A DNA stretch of 6,443 nucleotides, from positions 1 to 6,443 of the forward strand of contig JAAXIW010000206.1 in assembly GCA_012270135.1 (NCBI GenBank), in the 5' to 3' direction. The stretch comes from Brevundimonas sp. (GTDB taxonomy: Bacteria; Pseudomonadota; Alphaproteobacteria; Caulobacterales; Caulobacteraceae). Shown in pieces: positions 1 to 5,830 of the stretch; the first letter of the stretch is position 1; every line of letters starts with the position of its first letter. The notes under the pieces were generated by a model, which was not told the origin of the DNA, searched no databases, and saw only the letters and a list, made by a program, of their open reading frames with translations. The position numbers and the translations under genes were made by a program.

Positions 1-958
1 TGGGGCAGACGAGCGCCAGACGGGCGCCGCGGATGACGCGGGTGGAGAACGGCTTGATGACGATGCGGGCGCCGAAGCCCTTGGTCACACCCTTCAACTC
101 GGCGACGAGCTTGCCGGACGTTATCCCGGAATCCACGCCGAGATTGAGTTCGCGCGGGACGTCCTTCAGCCGTTCGGCCCGGTCGGCCCGCAGGGCGGCC
201 AGTGAGCGGGCGCGGCCCTCGTTGCGCGTGCGGCGGGCGGTGATGGAGCGGTAGAAAGTCTCCGTCTCGCGTTCGATGGTCTTCGTCAGCCGTTGCAGGG
301 ACTGGGCTTCTTCTTCCTGGACCTTGGCGGCCCATTCGTCGAAGGCGGCGAAGCCCTTGTTCAGGGTGCGGACGCGGCGGCCCTCGAGCCAGTGGACGGC
401 CTGGGTCGTGCGGTTGAGGAAGGCGCGGTCGTGGCTGACGACCAGCACGGCGCAGCGGGCGCCGAGCAGGTCGGTCGCGAGGCGGTCGATGGGCAGGAGG
501 GCGAGGGGGTGGGGGGGCTCGTCGAGGAGCAGGAGGTCGGGCTCCTCCGCGAAGGCCCTGGCCAGGGCGGCGCGGCGGATTTCACCGCCCGACAGGTTGC
601 CGGCGGGTTTGGCGGGGTCGAGGCCGAAGGTGGTCAGCCAGGCTTCGGCGGTCCATGGCTGGGCCTCGCCTGAGACGGCGTAGTCGAGCAGGGTGTCGCC
701 GACGATGACCGGCTCCTGGGGCACATAGGCGAAGCGGGTTCCGGCTTGCACCGAGCGGTCGCCGGCGTCGGGTTCGACCAAGCCCATGACCAGCTTCATC
801 AGGGTCGACTTGCCTGCCCCGTTGCGGCCGACGAGGGCGGCGCGGGTGCGCGGCTCGATAGCGATGTCCACCCCGTCGAACAGCGGGCGCGGACCATCCT
901 GCAGGCGGACGTCCTTGAGCGCGACGAGAGGGGGTCTTCCGGAGGACTTGGCGGCCAT
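1..958 (-). CDS. ABC-F family ATPase (Uup-like), 3' part beyond window
   Basis: A soluble twin-cassette ATPase of the ABC-F family; members act on the ribosome or translation rather than in transport. The frame runs leftward from an ATG at 958-956 and leaves the window after 319 codons, so only the first nucleotide-binding domain, the linker and the start of the second are visible. Seen: Walker A GRNGAGKST (residues 44-52), Q-loop YVPQEP (78-83), signature LSGGE (122-126), Walker B LLLLDEP (142-148), switch SHDR (175-178), and a charged linker (about 210-270) containing TARRTRNEGR. Two oddities: the family hallmark DEPTNHLD reads DEPPHPLA (146-153), and the second Walker A begins LVCP where LVGP is usual (Cys318). 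No Shine-Dalgarno is visible before the ATG; a TATAGC on the minus strand (973-968) would allow a nearly leaderless transcript. Family call is firm; the Uup subgroup is from general resemblance. Confidence 0.9.
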   Translation of the reverse strand, partial: MAAKSSGRPPLVALKDVRLQDGPRPLFDGVDIAIEPRTRAALVGRNGAGKSTLMKLVMGLVEPDAGDRSVQAGTRFAYVPQEPVIVGDTLLDYAVSGEAQPWTAEAWLTTFGLDPAKPAGNLSGGEIRRAALARAFAEEPDLLLLDEPPHPLALLPIDRLATDLLGARCAVLVVSHDRAFLNRTTQAVHWLEGRRVRTLNKGFAAFDEWAAKVQEEEAQSLQRLTKTIERETETFYRSITARRTRNEGRARSLAALRADRAERLKDVPRELNLGVDSGITSGKLVAELKGVTKGFGARIVIKPFSTRVIRGARLALVCP

Positions 959-975
959 GAGGCGGGGGCTATAGA
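948..975 (+). promoter_or_regulatory. Weak promoter candidate for the ycgN-type gene
   Basis: TTGGCG (948-953), 16 bases, then TATAGA (970-975), about 90 bases upstream of the chosen start of the cysteine-cluster gene. Each box matches the sigma-70 consensus at only 4 of 6 positions, and the -35 lies inside the diverging ABC-F coding start. The same TATA core read on the minus strand could serve the ABC-F gene. This is a motif match only. Confidence 0.2.
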
Positions 976-981
976 CCGGGC

Positions 982-1004
982 CGGGCGGGTCCGCCACCCG
1001 CCCG
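982..1004. repeat. Perfect inverted repeat between divergent genes
   Basis: CGGGCGGGT (982-990) and ACCCGCCCG (996-1004) are exact reverse complements around a 5-base centre, giving a 9-bp GC-only-plus-one stem. It lies in the short space between the divergent ABC-F and cysteine-cluster genes. No T-run follows on either strand, so it is not a standard terminator; an operator or RNA hairpin in the leader of the rightward gene is possible. GC-rich DNA makes some such repeats by chance. Confidence 0.5.
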
Positions 1005-1064
1005 TAGCCGACGTGTCGAATGGCGCGGGCGACAGGGCGGGCCGATCGGCGTATGAGGCCGCCG

Positions 1065-1529
1065 ATGGACCGACCCTTCTGGCAGACCAAGCGCCTCGAA
1101 CAGATGACGCGCCCCGAATGGGAGAGCCTGTGCGACGGCTGCGGTCTGTGCTGCCTGGTCCGGTTTGAGGACGAGGACACCGGCAAGGTCGTGCCGACCC
1201 GGGTGCACTGCAAGCTGTTCGATCCGATGCGCTGCACCTGCACCGACTACGCCAATCGGCGGGAGCAGGTGCCGGACTGCATCAAGCTGACGCCGTGGAA
1301 TATTGAGGCTCTGGGATGGATGCCGAAATCCTGCGCCTATCGCCGCATCCACGAAGGCCGGGGCCTGGCGGACTGGCATCCGCTGGTTTCCGGAGATCGG
1401 GAGAGCGTGCACGCGGCGGGTGTATCAGTGCGCGGGCAGACGGTGTCGGAGCTGGCGCTCAAGAATCCCGAGGACGCGCTGGACTTCGAGGCCGAGGACT
1501 GGATCGCGGAAAGAGGCGGCGATCGGTGA
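1065..1529 (+). CDS. YcgN/UPF0260 family cysteine-cluster protein
   Basis: A 154-residue protein of the YcgN (UPF0260, CxxCxxCC) family, conserved in proteobacteria and of unknown biochemical function; the cysteine pattern suggests metal or Fe-S binding, which is inference. Seen: the CDGCGLCC cluster at residues 23-30, further cysteines at 49, 57, 59, 72 and 90, the family-like start MDRPFWQTK, and HPLVSGD near residue 105. The ATG at 1065 is chosen because homologues begin at this point as I recall them and because GAGG (1055-1058) lies 6 bases before it; in-frame ATGs at 1020 and 1053 would add 15 or 4 poorly conserved-looking residues. The gene diverges from the ABC-F gene and is followed by the leader of the phage-type cluster. 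It looks complete and is probably a chromosomal housekeeping gene, not part of the phage module. Confidence 0.93.
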   Translation: MDRPFWQTKRLEQMTRPEWESLCDGCGLCCLVRFEDEDTGKVVPTRVHCKLFDPMRCTCTDYANRREQVPDCIKLTPWNIEALGWMPKSCAYRRIHEGRGLADWHPLVSGDRESVHAAGVSVRGQTVSELALKNPEDALDFEAEDWIAERGGDR

Positions 1530-1570
1530 CGGCTTCCGGGTGGGTTTGGGTCGTGACGCTGTGCTGCCTT

Positions 1571-1650
1571 TTCGCGGAATTATAGTCGGATTGTCGATAC
1601 GAAGTTTCTTCAAATCAGATACTTCCGAGATTCTAAAACCTATCTTCCAT
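1571..1650. promoter_or_regulatory. AT-rich upstream region of the head cluster with a possible IHF site
   Basis: In this 80-base stretch 50 bases are A or T, in sharp contrast with the GC-rich flanks. It contains AATCAGATACTTC (1613-1625), which fits the IHF consensus WATCARNNNNTTR at all but the last position, and one GANTC (1629-1633), the site methylated by CcrM in Caulobacterales. A TTGTCG at 1591-1596 could be a -35, but no convincing -10 follows. Position, about 120-200 bases before the portal gene, fits the promoter of the cluster. In Caulobacter the GTA cluster is reported to be activated by GafYZ together with IHF; whether that applies here is inference. Confidence 0.35.
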
Positions 1651-1698
1651 CCGGGTAACGCTGCCGGGGTATGATGTTGGCAAGTCGGAAAGCCAGGT

Positions 1699-1765
1699 GA
1701 GCGGCCCCGGAAGCGGGCCGCTCCGGGATACGACCTGATCGGCGCACAGCCGACCTTTTCCGGAG
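1699..1765 (+). promoter_or_regulatory. Structured leader of the portal gene with alternative hairpins
   Basis: GAGCGGCCC (1699-1707) and GGGCCGCTC (1715-1723) form a perfect 9-bp stem with a 7-base loop. CTCCGGGA (1721-1728) can instead pair with TTCCGGAG (1758-1765), which contains the portal Shine-Dalgarno GGAG (1762-1765); this pairing has 8 pairs, one of them G-U, and it shares 1721-1723 with the first stem, so the two cannot both form fully. A small TCGGC/GCCGA hairpin (1739-1753) lies inside. No T-run follows the 9-bp stem, so it is not a typical terminator. The pairings are seen; a switching role is inference. Confidence 0.4.
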
Positions 1766-1771
1766 ATCATC

Positions 1772-2932
1772 ATGTTGAACTGGCGGCGACCCTTCGGGGA
1801 GCGGCGGAGCCTTGTCGCGCCCGAGATCAAGGACAGCCGGACCGGTCCGCTGATCGCGCTGACCGGCGCGGGGCGTCCCCGGTGGACGCCGCGCGACTAT
1901 GCGAACCTGGCGACGGAGGGGTTCGGTCGCAACGCTGTCGCCTACCGGTGCGTCCGGATGGTCGCCGAGGCGGCGGCCGCGACGCCGCTGGCCGTGTTCG
2001 TCGACGGTGTGCGCCGGAACGACCATCCGTTGGCCCTGCTGCTGGACCGGCCGAACCCGGAACAGTCGGGAGCGGAATGGCTGGAAGGGTTGTATGGCGG
2101 TCTGCAGACGGCGGGAAACGCCTATGCGGAAGCGGTGGGCGACGACACCCCCACCAAATTGTGGACGCTGCGGCCCGACCGCGTAAAGGTCGTGCCGGGC
2201 CGCGCCGGCTGGCCCGAGGCCTATGAGTATTCGGTCGACGGCCGCTCGCTGCGCATCGGTCGGCAGGCGGACGGGTGGATGCCGGTGATGCAGCTGAAGC
2301 TGTTCCATCCGACCGACGACCACTACGGCTTCTCACCCCTGGAGGCGGCGGCGTCCGCCATCGACGTGCACAACGCCTCCAGCGCCTGGAACAAGGCGCT
2401 GCTGGACAACTCCGCGCGGCCGAGCGGGGCGCTGGTCTATGGCGCCAAGGACGGCGAGCGGCTGACAATTGAGCAGTTCGAGGCGCTGAGGTCGCAGATC
2501 GAGGACGCCCACGGCGGCGCGATGAATGCCGGCCGGCCGATGATCCTGGAAGGCGGCCTGGACTGGAAGCCGATGAGCTGGACGCCGGCGGACATGGACT
2601 TCATCGCGGGAAAACACGCTGCGGCCCGCGAGATCGCGCTGGCGTTCGGCGTGGCGCCGCAACTGCTGGGGATACCGGGAGACGCGACGTATTCGAACTA
2701 CCGCGAAGCGAACGCGGCCTTCTGGCGCGGCACGGTGGCGCCGCTGGCGCGCAAGACGGCGGCCGCGCTGACGACCTGGCTGGGGAGCCGTTTCCCGGGT
2801 GCGCGGATCGAGGCCGACCTCGACGCGGTGCCGGCGCTGCAGCCGGAACGGGACGCCCTGTGGGCGCGGCTGGAGGCGGCCAGCTTCCTGACGGATGAAG
2901 AACGGCGGCGCATGGCGGGAGTGGGAGCGTGA
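1772..2932 (+). CDS. HK97-family phage/GTA portal protein (RcGTA gp3-like)
   Basis: Portal protein, 386 residues. Portals form the ring at one head vertex through which DNA is packaged and to which the connector binds. Typical HK97-portal features are seen: NAVAYRCVRMVAEAAAATPL (about residues 52-71), the HPLALLLDRPNP segment (about 86-97), YGFSPLEAA (about 187-195), and the helical region AREIALAFGVAPQLLGIP (about 286-303) followed by YSNYREANAAFW. Length agrees with GTA portals, which are near 390 residues. The ATG at 1772 has GGAG six bases upstream. The stop TGA (2930-2932) overlaps the next start by one base, so the downstream gene is probably translationally coupled. It is the first gene of the rightward cluster; no large or small terminase gene stands before it. 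The gene appears intact. Confidence 0.95.
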   Translation: MLNWRRPFGERRSLVAPEIKDSRTGPLIALTGAGRPRWTPRDYANLATEGFGRNAVAYRCVRMVAEAAAATPLAVFVDGVRRNDHPLALLLDRPNPEQSGAEWLEGLYGGLQTAGNAYAEAVGDDTPTKLWTLRPDRVKVVPGRAGWPEAYEYSVDGRSLRIGRQADGWMPVMQLKLFHPTDDHYGFSPLEAAASAIDVHNASSAWNKALLDNSARPSGALVYGAKDGERLTIEQFEALRSQIEDAHGGAMNAGRPMILEGGLDWKPMSWTPADMDFIAGKHAAAREIALAFGVAPQLLGIPGDATYSNYREANAAFWRGTVAPLARKTAAALTTWLGSRFPGARIEADLDAVPALQPERDALWARLEAASFLTDEERRRMAGVGA

Positions 2933-3159
2933 TGGAGATGATGCGCAAGGTTCCGGTGGCGGTGATTGTCGCACTGGCCGTGCAAACCGCGGGAGCGCTC
3001 GTGTGGGCCGGAGGCGCGGCGGCGCGGATATCGGTACTTGAAGACAAGGTCGGCGAGCACCGGCAGGTGGCTGAACGGCTGGCCCGGCTTGAGGAGCAGG
3101 GCAAGGCCACCCGCGCGGCGGTCGAGCGGATCGAGATGCGGCTGGAGCGTGGGCGATGA
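2932..3159 (+). CDS. Small membrane-anchored coiled-coil protein (position of RcGTA g3.5)
   Basis: A 75-residue protein with no assigned function. Residues about 7-29 form one hydrophobic segment (VPVAVIVALAVQTAGALVWA) that should cross the membrane or act as an uncleaved signal anchor. The rest is a charged amphipathic helix with leucine/valine spacing typical of a coiled coil (ISVLEDKVGEHRQVAERLARL and on). The start ATG at 2932 overlaps the portal stop (TGATG); GGGAG at 2923-2927 serves it. A GTG at 2929 and ATGs at 2938 and 2941 are alternatives. Its end overlaps the protease start by four bases (ATGA). The place between portal and protease corresponds to g3.5 of RcGTA. The layout also resembles small phage spanin- or holin-accessory-like membrane proteins, but nothing decides this. 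Confidence 0.8.
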   Translation: MEMMRKVPVAVIVALAVQTAGALVWAGGAAARISVLEDKVGEHRQVAERLARLEEQGKATRAAVERIEMRLERGR

Positions 3160-3659
3160 CCGGACCGACAGCCTCGCCCGGATCGAGGGACGGCGCCGCG
3201 CCGGAAGGTGAGAGCGCCGCGCTGCAGATCGAGGGCTATGCCTCGCGATGGGGCGTGGCGGATCTGAACGGAGACGTGGTCGCCAAAGGCGCCTTCGATC
3301 GCAGTCTCGCCATGGCCGGCGCCGGCGGGGTGCGGATGTTGCACCAGCACGAAAGCCGGGCGCCGGTCGGCGTCTGGGACGAGATGCGCGAGGACGATCG
3401 CGGGCTATGGGTGCGCGGGCGGATCATGGACTGGTCCGCGGAGGCGAGGTTCGCCCAGGCGCTGTCCAGAGCCGGCGCCCTGGATGGGCTTTCGATCGGA
3501 TTCCGGAGCCAGCGGGCCCGGCGCGAGGGCCGGCTGAGGGTGCTGGTCGAGGTCGAACTCTGGGAGGTATCGCTCGTGACGTTTCCGATGCTGCCGGGTG
3601 CGCGGTTCTCGGTGAGAGGGCGCGTGGGCGCCGGCGTCACGCCTGGATCAGGAATCTGA
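3156..3659 (+). CDS. HK97-family prohead protease (U35; RcGTA gp4-like)
   Basis: Serine protease of 167 residues that matures the prohead by removing the N-terminal delta domain of the capsid protein, then is lost from the particle. Seen: the family-like entry IEGYASRWGVADLNGDVV (25-42) and KGAFDRSL (44-51), the likely catalytic His65 in MLHQHE, Ser113 in DGLSIGF (110-116), and the conserved LWEVSLVTFPM (135-145) with Glu137. The order H-S-E fits the U35/herpesvirus-assemblin fold. The ATG at 3156 overlaps the previous stop (ATGA), which supports coupling. Length is near that usual for this family. The first about 20 residues are low-complexity and may be flexible. The last 12 bases overlap the end of a convergent gene on the other strand. 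In RcGTA the capsid gene follows directly; here it is displaced by about 900 bases. Confidence 0.94.
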   Translation: MTGPTASPGSRDGAAPEGESAALQIEGYASRWGVADLNGDVVAKGAFDRSLAMAGAGGVRMLHQHESRAPVGVWDEMREDDRGLWVRGRIMDWSAEARFAQALSRAGALDGLSIGFRSQRARREGRLRVLVEVELWEVSLVTFPMLPGARFSVRGRVGAGVTPGSGI

Positions 3660-4439
3660 AGGACGGACCTCGAACCGGCCCAGCGACCGGGCAGAGCGGG
3701 CGAGGGCGGCCTTGACCATCGGCTTGCGCAGCATCGCGCCCAGCCAGAAGGCGGCGATGAGCACCACGAAGAAGGAGACACGGGCGAGCAGCACCGCCAG
3801 CAGGGCGACGACTCCGGCGACAACCCAGACTCCGATGAGCAGGGAGGTGGTCGCCTCGCCGGAGGCTTCTTCCGACGGTTCTTCCCGGAGAGGCGCCACC
3901 GACGGAAAGCGTTCGTCCTGCAGGCGTTGAAGCGGACCGCGATTGACCAGCTGGAACTCGTCGATCGGATCGGGGCCATGATCGTCGTGCCGGTGCAGGG
4001 CGAGCAGCGGGCTTGGACGCATCAGGGCCACGGGATCGAAGGCGATCGACTCTCCCTGGTCGTTGACGGTGAAGACCTGATCGAAACTGACGTGATCGAA
4101 ATCGATGGACCAGGTGTCCTGACCGTAGGCGTCGCCATGGAGGGCGAGCAGCCGGCCCTCCCTGAGCTCGACCTGAAAGGCGATGGGGTCCGGCAGATCC
4201 CCGACCATGGCGTGAACCGTGCCGAACAGACCGGTGGCTCGCTCGGCCGAAAGGGGGCGGCGGGAGCTGACGATGATCTCGCTGAACAGGCCGGAGCCGG
4301 TGTTGCGGCGCGTTCCGGGCAGGCTTTCCTCGAACTGGCCGGCGAGGTCCGGAGCGATACGGCGCAGATCGTGAGCCATGGCGGCCATGATCTCGCGCTC
4401 GAGTTTGGTGAAGCGGGCGCTCACCTGGCGGACCCGCAT
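3648..4439 (-). CDS. Hypothetical protein with two C-terminal membrane helices, opposite strand inside the head cluster
   Basis: A protein of 263 residues that I cannot assign. The N-terminal soluble part (1-about 190) holds RFTKLEREI near the start and RRNTGSGLFSEI (about 44-55), a pattern I recall from small uncharacterised proteobacterial proteins, then DLPDPIAFQVELREG (about 82-96). A proline/glutamate-rich stretch (about 175-195) leads to two hydrophobic segments (about 199-220 and 222-237) and a basic tail, so the soluble part is probably membrane-tethered. The start is uncertain: ATG at 4439 keeps the RFTKLE segment but has only a weakly placed AGG; TTG at 4469 and ATG at 4388 are alternatives. 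A TTGACC on its strand (4476-4471) could be a -35. The gene converges on the protease gene with a 12-base overlap and diverges from the capsid gene. It is unlike any standard GTA head gene and may be a lineage-specific insertion or regulator. Confidence 0.8.
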   Translation of the reverse strand: MRVRQVSARFTKLEREIMAAMAHDLRRIAPDLAGQFEESLPGTRRNTGSGLFSEIIVSSRRPLSAERATGLFGTVHAMVGDLPDPIAFQVELREGRLLALHGDAYGQDTWSIDFDHVSFDQVFTVNDQGESIAFDPVALMRPSPLLALHRHDDHGPDPIDEFQLVNRGPLQRLQDERFPSVAPLREEPSEEASGEATTSLLIGVWVVAGVVALLAVLLARVSFFVVLIAAFWLGAMLRKPMVKAALARSARSLGRFEVRPSDS

Positions 4440-4495
4440 CCTGGGCGCCGATGAACCGGCCGCTGGCAACGGTCAAATGACGAGAATTTTTCCAT

Positions 4496-4553
4496 GGGGC
4501 CGTTCACGCCCCGACCCTAACCGCAACCTGCGGTTCCTGAAACCGGAGATACC
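4496..4553 (+). promoter_or_regulatory. Capsid gene leader with overlapping small hairpins
   Basis: GGGGC (4496-4500)/GCCCC (4508-4512) can form a 5-bp stem. Downstream, AACCGC (4519-4524) pairs with GCGGTT (4530-4535) in a 6-bp stem; part of the same arm, CGGTT (4531-4535), can pair instead with AACCG (4541-4545), which covers the first base of the Shine-Dalgarno GGAG (4545-4548). The two choices exclude each other. The Shine-Dalgarno is five bases before the ATG at 4554. The stems are short, so a regulatory role is only a suggestion. No good promoter boxes were recognised for the capsid gene here. Confidence 0.3.
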
Positions 4554-5798
4554 ATGAAAGAGACCAAGACGGCCTCGGGCACCCCCGAGGCGCGCGCCGC
4601 CATGCATGAGATGATGGCGGCCTTCGAAGCGTTCAAAGGCGCCAACGACGCCCGGCTGGACGAGATCGAGCGCAGGGCTTCGGCCGATACGCTGCTGGAG
4701 GAAAAGGTCGCGCGGATCGACCAGGCGGTGAGCAGCGCCCAGGCGCGGCTGGACCGGGTGGTCAGCGAAGGGCGGCGGCCCGAACTGACCGCCATGAGCC
4801 CTTCGGCCGCTTCGCGGTCGCCGTCTCCTTTCCATGGCGAGGAAAAGGCCGCGTTCGACGGCTATCTGAAGACGGGTCAGTCGCCCGGCCTGGAACTGAA
4901 GGCGGGTCTGTCCACGGCTGCGAACTCCGCCGGCTATGTGGTGCCGGAGCAGACCGAGCGGGCCATCGAGCGACGGCTGATGGCCGGTTCTCCGATGCGC
5001 GAGATCGCGAGCGTTCGCACGGTCGGGGCCGGCGTCTTCCGCAAGCCGGTTTCGACTGCCGGTCTGGCGGCCGGCTGGGTCGCCGAGACGGCGGCACGGC
5101 CGGAGACCGACCCCGCGACCCTGGCCTTGCTGGAGTTCCCGTCGGCCGATCTCTACGCCAGCCCTGCGGCGACGCAGAGCCTGCTGGATGACGCCCTGAT
5201 CGATCTCGACGAATGGCTGGCCTCGGAGGTCGAAGACGCGTTCGCGGCGCAGGAGACCGCCGCCTTCGTTGTCGGCGACGGCGTCAACAAGCCCAAGGGA
5301 TTTCTGAGCTACGACATCGTGGCCGAGGCCGACCACGAGTGGGGCGAGATCGGCTATGTCGCATCGGGCGCCGCCGGGGCTTTCGCGCCGACCAGCCCGA
5401 CCGACCGGCTGATCGACCTGGTCTATGCGCCGAAGGCGCGGTACCGGCCGAACGGCCGCTTCGTGATGAACCGTAAGACGGTCTCGGCGGTGCGGAAGTT
5501 CAAGGACAGCGACGGCGCCTACATCTGGCAGCCGGCTCAACGTCCGGGAGAGACCGCCAGCCTGCTGGGCTATGCGGTCACCGAGATCGAGACCATGCCG
5601 GATATCGGTGCGAACGCCGCGGCCATCGCCTTCGGCGACTTCCAGCGCGGCTATCTGATCGTCGACCGGGCGGGCGTGCGGGTTCTGAGGGATCCGTATT
5701 CCGCCAAGCCCTATGTGCTGTTCTACACCACCAAGCGCGTCGGCGGCGGGGTGCAGAATTTCGACGCCATCAAGGTGATGAAGTTCGCGGTGAGCTGA
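4554..5798 (+). CDS. HK97-family major capsid protein (RcGTA gp5-like)
   Basis: The main shell protein, 414 residues. Residues 1-about 75 are charged, heptad-like helix (for example ARLDEIERRASADTLLEEKV, 33-52), the delta domain that serves as internal scaffold. A low-complexity linker follows (about 80-93), then AFDGYLKTG (100-108) and the start of the fold at AGLSTAANSAGYVVPEQ (117-133). Typical fold elements are seen: WVAETAARPETDP, QSLLDDALIDLDEWLASEVEDAF, VVGDGVNKPKGFLSY, the RYRPNGRFVMNRKT stretch, LLGYAVTEIETMPD and FGDFQRGYLIVDR. Processing by the neighbouring protease probably removes the first about 116 residues; the exact site is inferred by analogy. The ATG at 4554 has GGAG at 4545-4548. 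The gene is separated from the protease by an antisense gene and from the connector by an inverted repeat, so it may form its own transcript. It looks intact. Confidence 0.96.
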   Translation: MKETKTASGTPEARAAMHEMMAAFEAFKGANDARLDEIERRASADTLLEEKVARIDQAVSSAQARLDRVVSEGRRPELTAMSPSAASRSPSPFHGEEKAAFDGYLKTGQSPGLELKAGLSTAANSAGYVVPEQTERAIERRLMAGSPMREIASVRTVGAGVFRKPVSTAGLAAGWVAETAARPETDPATLALLEFPSADLYASPAATQSLLDDALIDLDEWLASEVEDAFAAQETAAFVVGDGVNKPKGFLSYDIVAEADHEWGEIGYVASGAAGAFAPTSPTDRLIDLVYAPKARYRPNGRFVMNRKTVSAVRKFKDSDGAYIWQPAQRPGETASLLGYAVTEIETMPDIGANAAAIAFGDFQRGYLIVDRAGVRVLRDPYSAKPYVLFYTTKRVGGGVQNFDAIKVMKFAVS

Positions 5799-5809
5799 CG
5801 CTCGCGGGG

Positions 5810-5830
5810 CAGTAGGCAGCAGGCAGCAGG
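5810..5830 (+). repeat. Three tandem heptamers CAG(T/C)AGG
   Basis: The units CAGTAGG, CAGCAGG and CAGCAGG lie head to tail directly after the capsid gene and run into the left arm of the inverted repeat described separately. Heptamer arrays of this sort are reminiscent of dispersed intergenic repeats in Caulobacterales genomes, a resemblance from memory that was not searched. Confidence 0.6.

Noticed and set aside
293..673. Plus-strand frames of 126-135 codons at 276-683
   Set aside because: They are the complement of the ABC-F gene, whose Walker and signature motifs are plain on the minus strand.
1699..1723. The 9-bp hairpin as an intrinsic terminator of the cysteine-cluster gene
   Set aside because: No run of T follows; the next bases are CGGGATACGACC.
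1640..2323. A 227-codon minus-strand frame opposite the portal gene
   Set aside because: No domain, arginine-rich composition, and it covers the portal leader and coding start; a mirror of the real gene.
3927..4454. A 175-codon plus-strand frame that would restore the same direction as the head genes
   Set aside because: It has no hydrophobic or domain pattern of interest, while the minus frame has two clear membrane helices and a coherent soluble domain.
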